The notes beneath the pieces are model-generated. The model was not told the origin of the DNA. It saw only the letters and a list, made by a program, of their open reading frames with translations, and did not search any database. Source: Anaspis maculata (Eukaryota > Arthropoda > Insecta > Coleoptera > Scraptiidae). From it: a stretch of 64,000 nt of DNA. Both the position numbers and the translations under genes were made by a program. The DNA lies in the NCBI GenBank assembly GCA_949128115.1, contig OX421964.1, forward strand, positions 46,230,601 through 46,294,600, written 5' to 3'. This document shows positions 1 through 11,893 of the stretch, piece after piece (positions within the stretch are counted from its first letter, which is position 1; each line of letters starts with the position of its first letter).

Positions 1-409
1 TAAATAAAAGAGATAGAGAAATAAATCAAAAACCGTTTTGAGATATGAACTTTAGCTGCATGCCATTGATGTTGGAATTCAAAAGTAACAGTCAGTTAAT
101 TTGTCTTCAACTGCAGAAGCCCCCTCGAAGTCTTCCCGACTCACTTATCTTGCTACTTGGGACCCCTAGCCCCCCCGTCTTTTCTAGATTCTAACAGTTT
201 AACTTTGGCTTTCTTGTCTCCAACTGCAGATGCCCCTTTCAAAGTTATCCTATGTCAATTTCATCTTTATACCTTGAAGCCCTAACGCACCTTTGCCCTT
301 TGGAGGGTGCTAGGGTAATGCGTTCCGCAGTCAATTCGTCGCAAGCGAGGTCGCAGGAGGAACTACAAGAAAAAACAAAAACACCTGAGGCTTCGGAACG
401 TAAGGGGGC
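1..409. other. Non-coding stretch with a short imperfect direct repeat
   Basis: I see no gene. A segment of about 35 bp near 101-140 (TCTTCAACTGCAGAAGCCCC) recurs imperfectly at about 215-250 (TCTCCAACTGCAGATGCCCC), so the stretch holds at least one diverged direct repeat. Nothing else is recognisable. Confidence 0.4.
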
Positions 410-1530
410 TTAAATACATAAGAAGACAAGGAAAAGGACTTAATGAAGGGCTCTCAAAACCACTAGCAAATACAAGGGGGTGCGATAGAACTCCGAAAGT
501 CACGCAAAAATGCAAGGGTGCTCAGAAGGGTTTCAAACGATATTGAAGATACAAGGAGACCCAATGGAACTGTATACATATAAGAAATGAAGACCAAAGG
601 GGGACTTACTGTTACTCTGAAAGCCAATACAAACATAAGTGGGCTAACTGGAGCTCCATACTACACTTGAGAATACAAGGGAGCTTTATAGGGCTCCTAA
701 TATTACATGAAGGCATGGAGGTGCTTACTAATGCTCCAGCTTTAGCAGGGCTCCAGGGCTTCCAAAGACGTTGAAGAAACAAGGGCGCCCGATGAGGCTC
801 TGGATAACACAAAAAGGCAACAGGGAGCTTACTGGAATTTTGGTACAAGGAAGTCCGATAGGGCTTCGTATATCACATGAAGGCACAAGGAACTTACACC
901 AGAGTTGATAGCAATGCAAGAAGACACAAGATGGCTTTCTGGAAATCTGAAAGCTACGAACAAACACAGGGCACTCATTAGGGCTCCAACTACAATTGAA
1001 GACACAAGGGGGCCCGAAAGGACTCCGAATGACATGACGGCACAAGAGTGATACCTAACCATGATCTGAAATCTGAAAGTATAACGGGAAATGCAAGGGG
1101 GCTTAGCAGAGCTTCAAATCACATTGAAGACACAATGGCGGAGTTCAATGGGGCCTGGATAGCACAAAATGGCAAAAGAAGGCTTAGTGAAATTTTGGAA
1201 GTCATGAAGCACATGAAGGGGGCTCATTAGGGCTCCAAATCATACTTGAAGACATAAGGGGGTCCGATTAGGGGTCAAATAACAAATGAAGGTACACAGG
1301 GGCTTATTAGTGCTCCAAGAGCCTCGGAAAAGTGCAAGGGGACTCAACAGAACTTTAAACGGTATTGAAGACACGAGGGGGACCAATGAAGCTTTGTATA
1401 ACAAAATAACGCGAAATGGGGCTGACTGGTACCTACCTACTCCGAATGCCATGAAAAAACAAAAGGGGGCTCAACAGGATTTCAACTACACTGGAAGACA
1501 CAATGGGGACTCGATAGGGCTCCGAACATG
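410..1530. repeat. Degenerate minisatellite-like array
   Basis: Variants of the same words recur through about 1.1 kb: GGGCTCC, then ATTGAAGACACAAGGGGG or CATGAAGGCACAAGG, then a CTTAGTAG/CTCATTAGG-like stretch. The units are roughly 35-40 bp and heavily diverged, with no clean register. Several small open frames on both strands here are by-products of the repeat and carry no recognisable domain. This could be an old tandem array or the repetitive part of a decayed mobile element. Confidence 0.5.
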
Positions 1531-2063
1531 ACATGACGCGCCGTGCCGAAACAACTAGACCTTTTAGCCTCTGTGGCAAATTACAAATTTTGTGGCGAAT
1601 TTAAAAATCAAAATGACAGATAATTTCTTTTTTTTTTAAATAAGGCCTCCATTTTCATTTGAGATGAGTACCTACTTATCCACCGTCCCGACTACACCCA
1701 ATGAAGAACAAGAGAGATGACTGATTCTTCAACATTTTTTGACAATTATTCTCAAAATTCTCCGAATTTTCCCAGAGTTTTTCATTCAAAAATGCAAAAC
1801 CGGCTCATCGAGACCCGACTGAAATGAGCTCAAAGTCCTATTGACGATTTTCACAATGAACTATTACCTATTAGATTCTCCCGAAAAATGTTCCAATTTT
1901 TCTTCAATACTAATGAAAGATACTTCAAGTTTGTTTCAATCTTACTTTCAAATTTCAACTCCCCACCGGGAGAGACGTCTCGTCCCAAAATATCCATCCG
2001 TTCTTTGCTACTCGTCAGGAAAGTTTTGGGGTGACACAACCAGCTTTTTTGTGATTTTTAGGT
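1531..2063. other. AT-rich non-coding stretch with a dispersed repeat
   Basis: No gene is seen. About 1735-1860 (TTCCCAGAGTTTTTCATTC, then AAAATGCAAAAC and TTGACGATTTT) resembles 54150-54280 in word order, so it is a dispersed repeat copy. The rest is unremarkable AT-rich DNA. Confidence 0.4.
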
Positions 2064-3606
2064 TGAAGTTGTCGTCACCAAAAAAATGGCTTGACTTTGT
2101 CAGCCAATAACTTTCGATTGCCGAAAGTGATTTCCATTCTGTTTGTTGCGTCTACTAGCCCAATATATCCTCAACATATCCTGTAATTGTGAATATCAAG
2201 AAACTGCATTTGACATATATACAAAGTGATATGTAAAAAGGTGAAAAATTGCGACAACTTCATCGAACCCCCATTCGCAAAAAAAATGTTTTCAGATTCC
2301 AATGTGAGAATAATGAAGTGTGATGCATTGTCTCAAAACGGTTTCAGAATTACTGAGATTGGAGGTCTTACACAGAAGATATGAATTTTTATATGGAATG
2401 TAACAGATTTGCCCTATTTTCTCGCAAGATTGAATCACTTCTAATGAATGGGTGGTTGACATTGAGCACGATTGTTCCTACAACCGATCCAGATAACTTA
2501 AATTTGAGAACAACCCGAAAATTTGGTGTGGGGCCAGGCGGGGGCACTTTTTGAAACGCCATTCACTGTCTGTTTTTGGCACGTTGAATTTCATCACTAT
2601 TTCAGATGTCGAACATGTTTTTTGCAAGTCTAAACCCTGAATATGGAAGAACTTCATTTTCCGTGGGAGGAGGAGCCCCCTGGAAGTTTACTTTTTGTGC
2701 TTGTGCTATGCCTCGGCTCCACCCCTGATGGCGTTTTTCTGGTGATATCGGCTACAAAGATGATTAAAAATGTGTGTTGCTACAGTAACGCTGAAAACCT
2801 ATATTTATGCCATTGTTCATACTGGCACGTCAAGTCACTCCAACAATGCCGAGACCTGTGTTTTCAGCGTTACTGTAGCAACACACATTTTTGATCATCT
2901 TTGTAGCACGATATCACCAGAAAAACGCAATCAGGGGCTCAGGCATAGCACAAGCACAACAAGTAAAGTCCCAGGGGGCTCCCTCTTCCACGGAAAATGA
3001 AGTTCTACCATATTCAGGGGTTTAGTCTTGCAAAAAGTATGTTCCACATCTGAAATATTGATGAAATTCAACGTGCCAAAAACAGACAGTGACTAGCTTT
3101 CCAAAAAGTGTCCCCTGCCTGGCCCCACACCAAATTTTCGGGTTGTTTTTAAATTCAAGTTATTCGGAACGGTTGCAGGAACAATCGTGCTCAATGTCAA
3201 CCACCCATTCATTGAAAGTGATTCCATCTTGCGAGAAAATAGGGCAAATCTGTTACATTCCATATAAAAATCCATATCTCCTGTGGAAGACCTCCGATCT
3301 CGGTAATTTCGAAACCGTTTCGAGACAAGGCATCACACTTCATGATTTTCACTTTTGAATTTGAAAAATTTTTTTTTGCAAATAGGGGTTCGATGAAGTT
3401 GTCGCCATTTTTCACCTTTTTGAATATCACCCTGTATAAATGTTACATGCAGTTTCTTGATATTAACAATCAGGATCTGTTGAGGATAGATTGGGCTAGT
3501 AAACGCAATAAACAGAATGGAAATCACTTTTGGCAATCGAAAGTTATTGGCCGTCAAAGTCAAGCCATTTTTTTGGTGGCGACAACTTCATTGTGGAGCA
3601 GTTTAG
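2064..3606. mobile_element. Foldback (giant palindrome) element, family FB-A, copy 1
   Basis: The left half (from TGAAGTTGTCG at 2064) is the reverse complement of the right half (ending CGACAACTTCA near 3591). The arms are about 0.75 kb each and meet near 2827. Matching blocks include GGCTTGACTTTGTCAG near 2090 against GTCAAAGTCAAGCC near 3555, and GTTGCTACAGTAACGCTGAAAA near the centre against its complement. The right end extends to GAGCAGTTTA, matching the AACTGCTC terminus of the other FB-A copies. No transposase is encoded, so it is a non-autonomous foldback/MITE type. The arms have drifted, so it is not recent. The small open frames inside are incidental. Confidence 0.8.
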
Positions 3607-5300
3607 ATCATTTTTGGTTCCAGAAACCGTTGTCAAGTAGGTACATGTTTCCGTCTCTGCTCATGAGTATAATATGTATGTGGTTTTTCATTTTCCTGTC
3701 AGATATTTTCGCTGAGTATAACTTATGCAGCAGTGACTCATAGAGTCAAATTCACTCCTGTCATCAGCGTAACATATAGCATAATATAAAGCACACATAC
3801 GTTTTTGGTAATTTTGATTCATCGATGCGTGGTAGTGTGCATAATTCAAAGTTAATTCCGAAACGCTCCACGGAACTCATCCACCTAGTCCTGCTGGTGC
3901 CGGCCCAGGCTCGTGCGTCTTATCAAACACCCCGTATCAGTCACGGTTTTGGTCACATGTGGCCGGCATGCATCCTAGTGAGCTGCGGCACGTGCAGGTC
4001 AGTGCGCAGGCGTGTGCCAGGTGTCACCTGCACACACGTGAGCAGCGCTCTGGATGCGGTGTCATACTTGAGCAACCCCCGCGCCCCAGTGGTTCTCCTA
4101 CTGGCACCCCTGGATAAGGGCAAGAGTGCCGTGAGATGGGGCGATATGGTCAAATTCATCTAACGATTTCCAACTTTGCATTTTTCTACAAGGTGCACGA
4201 CCGGTCGATGCGTACCTATATGATGGTGATGAGCATTTCGTAACGACTTTTTATGGTTCGCAGAGTTTGGGGCGCAACAGTTGTTGGTGGTGGTGCAGAT
4301 AAACGCGCACGATGCCTTCAGCACTGGTGCAGATTACTAGAGCGGAACCTATATTATGAAGACATAAGGTGGCGTTGGATCTTAAAGATTTAATAAATTT
4401 CAAGTGTCACTACCTTACGTCAGCATGTTGGTTGTAGTAGGTAACTAATTAGTATGGATCAATCGAAGACTGTTTTTCTCGCACAGAGCTTTCAAGCTCT
4501 AACGATTCCAAATAAACAAATGATAACTACTTATCCAATCATGTAGCATGTAGCAGAAAACTATATCATAATGTATACACTCGTACAGCTTCTAAGACGT
4601 TTGGCGCCATTCCGTGCTCAAGACTCGACCAGCAATTCTAGTAAACGCCTACTTCACATTGTTATGTTATTTATAATCGCTTCTATACGTGATTGCAAAG
4701 CACTGCTTTACAGTGTGTTCCCTGAAATATCCCGACGTTATGACCTGCCTACGCCCCGAACTATCAGCTGGTGTCTCTTTAATTCAGAGCGATTTGATAA
4801 TGGTCGTAAATTACGACCGTAGGTAGGTATGCCGGCTCGTGTCAAGATCTTCTGGAATTTGTTACAACTCCACTCTGGTCCTACCTATACGGGTGTCCTA
4901 GAACCTCGAGCTAGCTGGTGTAACTCTTATCTGGTGAGCCTGAACGAAAGTGAGCTCAAAAAGCAACGACTCCTCTCAACCAAAAACCTTCAAGAAGATC
5001 CTATTTTCGGAGGCTCTTTTGTTTAGAGTTCTTTTGTTATAGTCGCTTTTTTTATCGCACACCAGTTTTTCACCAGTAATAGAGGGACCATACACCGTGA
5101 CGTCAAGATGATCAACGACTTCGTATGAAGTGATTCAAAGGGCCCCTATGGTCCTATGGGCCTAAAGTCAAGATGTAAGTTGTTTACCTGGATAGATTAG
5201 AGACTCGCACGGTACTGGAGCAATAACGGAGTGCCTGCTCAGGACGTACAGAGGCAAAAGGGAGGTGTTATGTTTTCGAAACTGGCTGGAGGCCACAGCG
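3607..5300. other. Unique non-coding stretch with a GC-rich E-box patch
   Basis: No recognisable gene. Roughly 3870-4140 is clearly more GC-rich than its surroundings and contains CACGTG at 3989-3994 and 4035-4040, CACATGTG near 3954-3960, and CACCTG near 4025. Both strands are open for 68-112 codons across this patch, but no known domain is visible. The remainder to 5300 is ordinary AT-rich sequence. Confidence 0.35.
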
Positions 5301-5304
5301 CGTA

Positions 5305-5466
5305 AATGAGACACAACTGCACAATTGGCGAAGGAGCCATTCATCGACAGCTTGTCAGAATATTCGCAAGAGCAATCGACTTTTCTAGAGCTTTCGCGAG
5401 TACAGGTTGACTATGCCGGAATGGAAATGACTGAAACCTTCGAGGCTTTTTTGGAAGGAGTGGAAG
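5305..5466. repeat. Dispersed repeat, copy 1 (related to 29722-29890 and 52788-52832)
   Basis: The block GAGACACAACTGCACAATTGG, followed by GAAGGAGCC, AGAATATTCGC, CTTTTCTAGAGCT, TCGCGA and AACCTTCGAG, recurs in the same order near 29722-29890. Its first 45 bp recur inverted near 52788-52832. A 64-codon frame crosses this copy but is not conserved in the second copy, which suggests a mobile or regulatory DNA repeat and not a coding exon. Confidence 0.5.
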
Positions 5467-5805
5467 TTCGTATAAGTGTAAAGAAGCGTCTCAGCATCGG
5501 GGATCAGTGTCGAGTTTAATTCTGAGCAACATGACAGTGCGAGCACAGAACACAGCGCGTGCAATATCTGAGGTTGCGATTCTGCAAAAAGAAACAAGTG
5601 AGTATGCCTTCACGTGCGTGAGTCTCAGTAGCGCATTTTCTCAAAGAGGCATATTGTGAACGTAAAGAAATTTGGTTGAAGGAGAAACACCATTCCTTGC
5701 CCAATTTCTTCATTCGAAACTCATTGTGATATTTTGTTATCAGAATGGGGTACTTGCCAATGAAATAGATTTGAATGAAAATTCTTTCAGTCATCAATAT
5801 TTTTT
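5467..5805. other. Non-coding stretch
   Basis: I see nothing recognisable here beyond a transition into the satellite that follows. Confidence 0.35.
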
Positions 5806-7225
5806 TGTTTGAGGGCGGGAGCTGAGAGGGGCGACTAATCAACAGTAGTCTATTCTTTCCCATTTTTAGTCGGCTATCCATATAGCAAAAGAATCAGAAC
5901 GCTATGTCTTTGGGTTTATGCTTTCCATTTATCTCTTACTTTGAGGGCAGCGTGTGGGGGTGGCAGCATTCGACAAAGTAACTGTTGCACAGTTTGAGTT
6001 GGGAGTTTCTAAATGTTGAAGGAGATATGACAATCAGTGAAAATTGTGAAAGTTGCATTTTTTTTTTGTTTGGGGGTGGGAGTTGGAGGCGGCGACTAAT
6101 CAAAAGTGGCCTATCTCTTCCCATTTTTAGTCAGCTATCTATATAGCGGAACAATTAGATCGCTATGTCTTCAGGGTTATGTTTCACATTTATCTCTTAC
6201 TTTGGGGGCGGCGTGTAGGAGCGGCAGAGTTTGGCAAAGAAATTCTTTCACAGTTTGAGTTGGGAGTTTCTGAATGTTTGAGGTAACATTAAAATGTAAA
6301 TCAGTGAAAATTGTTGAAAGTTGCACTTTTTTCTTTTGGGGGTAGAAGTTGGAGGCGGCGCTATATCAAAAGTAGCCTATTCTTTCCCATTTTCAGTTAA
6401 CTATCCATATAGAGAAAGAATTAGATCATTATGTCTTCGGGTTTATGATTTTCATTCATCTCTCACTTTAAGGGCAGCGTGTGGGGGCGGCAGCATTCGG
6501 CAAAGACTCTGTTGCACAGTTTGAGTTGGGAGTTTCTTAATGTAAGGGAAATATGACATTCGAAAAATTGTGAAAGTTGCATTTTTTTTGTTTGGAGGCG
6601 GCAGCTGATTAAAAGTGGCCTATTTTTTCCCAATTCCAATCAGCTATCAATATAGTGGAAGAATTGGATCGCTATGTCTTCAGGTTCATGTTTTACATTT
6701 ATCTCTTACTTTGGGGGCGGCTTGTGGGAGCGGCAGAGTTTGGCAAAGAAATTCTTGCACAGTTTGAGTCAAGAGTTTCTGAATGTTTGAGGTAACTTAT
6801 TAGCTAAATCAGTAAAAATTGTTGAAAGTTGCACTTTTTTTGGGGGGGGGGCGGAAGCTGGAGGCGGCGCGATATCAAAAGTTGCCTATCCTTTTCCATT
6901 TTTAGTCAGCTATCCATATAGCGAAAAACTTAAATCGCTATGTCTTCGGGTTCATGTTTTTCATTTATCTCTTACTTTAGGGGCGGCGTGTGGGAGCGGC
7001 AGCGTTCGGCTAAGCAAATGTTGCACAGTTTGAGTTGTCAGTTTCTAAATGTTTGAGGAAACATCTCAATCAGTAACATTTGTGAAAGTTGCACTTTTTA
7101 TCGTTTGGGGGCGGAATCTGGGGGCGGCGACTAACCAAAAGTAGCCTATCCTTTTCATTTTTAGTCAGCTATTCATATTGCGAAAAAATTAGATCGTTGT
7201 GTCTTCGGGTTTATGTTTTTTCATA
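5806..7225. repeat. Tandem satellite, about 5.5 units of roughly 260 bp
   Basis: A unit beginning TTTGGGGGCGGGAGCTGG recurs near 5808, 6068, 6336, 6590, 6842 and 7104. Each unit carries CCCATTTTTAGTCAGCTATC, CATATAGCG, TCGCTATGTCTTCGGG, TTTATCTCTTACTTTGGGGG and GCACAGTTTGAGTTGGGAG in the same order. Units differ by substitutions and small indels, so the array is not recent. Most units hold a small inverted repeat GCTAT-N4-ATAGC. Sequence to about 7450 (GGCGGCGCAATATAAAC) may be decayed further units. No coding frame persists across units. Confidence 0.85.
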
Positions 7226-7556
7226 TTAAATTGATTTGTTTGTTTTTGTTTTTCCAATTAAATTGATAAATTGGTTTTAAGCAATTTTTTCTTGTCGGCG
7301 GCGCATATTGAAGACGGAATGTTTCTGGGCTTACGTTTATAAGTGGCAACTATGTATTATTTATGAAAGTAGAACACCAGAGCATTAGGTCTGGTAGAAT
7401 TGCAATATTATGTTATTTCAAGTTTATCAGGGGCGGTTTTCTCTATGTTGGCGGCGCAATATAAACATCCAATATAGCCTAGCCAAGCTTTGGGAGTGGC
7501 AGCTATGTAACAGCGAAAAATTAGAAAGCTAGGGTGTCTAGTTTGCGCGGAGTTCG

Positions 7557-7612
7557 AGGAACGGACGGACGGACGGACAGACGGACAGACGGACAGACGG
7601 ACGGACGGACAA
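7557..7612. repeat. (GGAC)n / (GGACAGAC)n microsatellite
   Basis: Tandem GGAC and GGACAGAC units form a simple-sequence run. On the minus strand it reads as a false SVCPSVRP peptide, a typical microsatellite artefact. Confidence 0.9.
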
Positions 7613-10600
7613 AGCGGTTGCAATAGCGACTTTCATCAAGATGGAAAATGCACTAAAAACAACAGCATTCCATAACAGCCCGCGGATTGCTGTTATTGCC
7701 TGGGCAACGGACAGTGATCGACAGGGTTTTTTATAAACTGCGCACCACAATAGAGTGTTTCACTGTATCAAAGATCCCTCAAAATCACACATAATTATGT
7801 ACTGATACATATTATGTGAAAGCTTGAATAAGTTATATTACTGTATACAATAATATACTAATTGGTCAAATATTTGAGAAATAGAATCACCTGAAATTCG
7901 AATTTTCCAATTGCTTCCAAAACGCAGTTTCAGTCAAGTTGCGGTGATCGTGACGTCATCAGTTTCATTCAAGTTATGACTGATATATGTATGATGTCAT
8001 GTCAACGTCGTCAACTATTTGTGTGTTTGTGTCATGAATTTTGTTTGTACCTATCCATTACAAATATCTCCAGATGGCTTTACTAAAGCTTCAACCAAAT
8101 GGGATGCTTCAGTGAATTCATCAAAACCTACGACCATTTCAACTCGGCCGTATTAGCTACTTGCCCAGTAATTACTTGTGATAAGACTGATAAGGAACCT
8201 CCACTCCTCGGACTTATTGTTGAACGCACATGGTGGGCGTCTGACAAAAGTATAGTAGTTTATCCTGAAGCCAGCCAGTGATCCTCTGATCTGAGGGGGT
8301 GTGAACTATTGTATTTTCGAAACTGATCAACTTTCGGGAACATCCAGGAACAATTTTGATGGGGCACTTTCCGAGGTGTTTCTACACCGAGACACAAAAT
8401 ATCACCTATTTCTTCGAGATTTGTTTATGCAGAAGTTTGATGACAATTTCTAACGTCAAGCTGACATTCAAAGCCATCACGACGGCCGGTCCAGCCGCCG
8501 CGCCGGGTGGCGAGTGATGACGTCACATGCTGTTTTTGCCGGGAAAAAATTCGTTTAAATTTGTATTCCCTCTTAGATCATTGTTAGGAATTTTTTGGCA
8601 AAACTAAATTTACTAGTGGGATACAGGCACCAAGTACTTTCTATTTTTTTATCAATTGAAAATTGTGGAAACACCCTATTGAAGCACCCACCTAAAAATT
8701 TCAGTCGCATTCAAAGTGGCACCTTTTGAATGATTGGACTATATATTCTAGATGCTTCTTTGTTTTCTCATTAGCTCAGGTATTGGACTAAAACATGCTG
8801 TTATATCGGTACGCAGTTGTTTTGTATTGTTTATACAATCAGGTACTGCAAAACCACGAGAGTTTGAACAGCTCCCATTTAAAAAATAATTTCTCGTTGT
8901 TTCCAAATATTTCGTTCAGAGATGTGTTTCTATACTTTGAAGAGGTGTCTTCAAATGTTTGTCTATAATGATATTGATTATTTTTATTATTATTACTTCG
9001 GAAATTGGGGCTCTTGATGAAGCTGAAGGCTAAGATAAGGAGGCTCGAGGATCGGAATTGACTTTGGACAAAAAATCTGGAGAAGGAATAATTGAATCAA
9101 ATTGCGCGCAAATCCTGCAAGTCAAGTCAGAGATCAAACTCTTATTCAGTCTGAAAACTGAATAAGTACTAGGGTTATTCCGGGGTGATTGGCCATAGGA
9201 GAGAGTTGACCAGGGCTTGTAATTTTAAAGGGGGTGAAGATATGGCGTTACCGTCTTATTAGCGCAACAGCGGGAGAAGTTACTACCGGCCGCTGTCGAT
9301 CCTGTGCAGAAAATCGCCAAAAAATAGATCAATTGGTACATATTTGTTCTTCTTACCCGCTTGATCATTTTCTTGCCTAATAACGTAACTTTACGATAAG
9401 CCCAAATATTCACCCGTTTTCCTGTTTTATCAGCTTAATGTTGAAGTGGGATGTCTTGACGATATTCCAACCACAAAACGTGATGTCTTTTCAATATTTT
9501 ATTGCTGATTCCGGGGGTGGCAATCTAACCCGTATAATCGGAAGAGATGGCCAGCTTTTTTCAAGGTATAATAGCAATAGCTTGTGAGGTTGTTTTCAAT
9601 TATTTATCTCTTCTTGTGTATTTCCTAGTGCAATGATTCTGATTTGAACGTGAGCGATGAACTACGCAGATGAAGCTAATAATTATAATTGCATATATAA
9701 GGTTGCGGAGAGAATTACTACAAAACCGAAAAAGCTGAAGACTGGTTCAGGTATATAAGATAATATTATTATGTCCCTACTGATTACATGGAAACTGCAC
9801 ACAACTGCCAGAAGATGGAAAATCACAACCGGAAAAGAAGAAGCAAAGGCAAAGGAACATAAAAAAAGAAAACAAACAAGAGAGAATTGCGCAATTATAT
9901 AGGCATTGCTATAACACCCTTATAAAACTGTGGCCATCTCAACCGGATACCAAGGAAGAGATATAGCCAGTGACATTTTTTTTAAGAATTTTGTTGTTGA
10001 ATTTTTCATTAAATTGTTCTTATATGTTCGCAAAGAAGATAGAAGAGTGATCAAAGTTTTTACTGATGTTCACATTCACTTCAAGTTATGGGAAACTGCG
10101 CAAAAATATATTTTTGCCAAAACTATGGCCAACTGCCTCGGACTTACACTATAATATACTTACATATACACATTGGGTGGCTGCGAAACGAATTATTTGA
10201 GCTTGTGAGACACTTTGAACATACCTACATTATGCAAGCCGCTGAAAGAGACTTTTTTCGGTTTGCAGATAAAAAGAGAGACAACTTTTGCGATACAACT
10301 TATTTTTTAGGCCTAAGAGTAACAACGATATGCATAAATATTCAATAGGTCCTATAGGTCAAGAGTGGTTTGAAAGTCAGAGCTCGCATATTGAATAAAG
10401 GGCAGTCAATGGCACCACAAATTCGTGGTTGCGAAAAAATTACAGTTACGGAAGATGAGCGGCAGTGTGAGAGAACTGAGGTGCAAGAGGGAAGTTGAGA
10501 CATTTTTCAATTATTTTTCTAGCGTATGGCAATACAGTCGATATCCAGGTTGTATAGTCGTCAGCGCCACGTGAGCTTTTATAACCTAAATATAATATTA

Positions 10601-11893
10601 TTGTCAACTTCAACGTACCTAGCTTATACACAAATTTTAGTGATTTTACCACTTCTTCAAGAGTGGTGCAAGCATCAGTATATAATTAATTAATATGCCC
10701 ATTATATTAGCTATATACAATACATATACTTATACCTACCTATAATATGTACAGAAGTATGCTGGATCCTGGATCACCATCAGTAAGATATAATGACTTG
10801 GGACAAATCGATGGATGCTATCTCGAAGCCTGACATGTAGCACATTTCACTTTTTTCCAACATTTTCAATGTGTTTTTTTTAATCTCATGCGTGCTGCAT
10901 GTATGCAGGCATCTACGTGGTAGTTAACAAATTGCACTCAACATAATCTGGTTGAATTAAGCGGCTGGATCGCCGTGGCAGCAGAAAGACGGTGTATATG
11001 AATTAGCAGAGGCGCATTCTTTAAGTCAAATCAAATCATCATTAAACGCAATTTCCGAGAGATAACCTGAACGCTTCATTACACATCGATATCCAAACAC
11101 ACACAACACATACACACAGAGAGGGAGAGAGAGAACCTAGCGCAGAATTGCACAAATAGAGGAGTAACTCCAGGCATCTTATTACCACAGGTGAAGCATG
11201 AGTATCTCTTTTCAATTAGAGTCAGCGAAGCCAGCCTCGCAGATGATCAAATGATCCGTTTCGTTCGATGAGTCGCAGGACTGTGTATCTACCTAGGTAA
11301 GTGTACATTTAACAGCGAGCTACAGTTTAGAAGACGGAAATCGCAAAAAAAATTACCAAAGCCGTCCTCCGTGTCATGTATAACGTTGTGTGGTCTTTTC
11401 CCGTTAGCGATGTGTAACTTATCACGCTGGCGTAAGTATGGCGACATTTACACCTGACTTGGCGGTTGTGCTGCCACTTCGACACACGCCTGATTACGCT
11501 AATTAGCTTTTGTTTTTTCGGAGATCTTGTAATTGCGGCGATTAATCTCGCATCGACGGTCGGTGCGGCACCCAGCTTCGAGCGGTCATCCTGATCTGAT
11601 CTGGGTGACCACTCCGCTGCACGTAAGCCCTGTTTAGTAGATGCACATCATCCCATTAGATAGCCGTATTATCCTGGGATTCCTGGATTAGGGCATCTAT
11701 TGGAAAACTATACAATCTGACAATCTAAGTTCAATCGACGTTCTGAAAAGTATGAGCAACAAAAAAATTTAATCGTCCTTCAAATGTCCGTGCTTCCTTA
11801 ATACCAACATTCGAAACTAAACCAGATTAAAATCGGTCGCGACAAAAAAGTTATCTTTTTCCGAAATTGGTGACGTATACGTAAGTGGATAAA
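7613..11893. other. Unique non-coding stretch
   Basis: About 4.3 kb with no convincing gene. Open frames are short, overlap on both strands and show no domain. A short CA-rich and GA-rich simple-sequence run (CACACAACACATACACACAG, then GAGAGGGAGAGAGAG) lies at about 11096-11137. TACCTA/TAGGTA words are frequent, for example near 10735 and 11290. Confidence 0.4.

Noticed and set aside
7408..7750. Minus-strand frames rich in SVCPSVRP repeats
   Set aside because: They are translations of the GGAC microsatellite.
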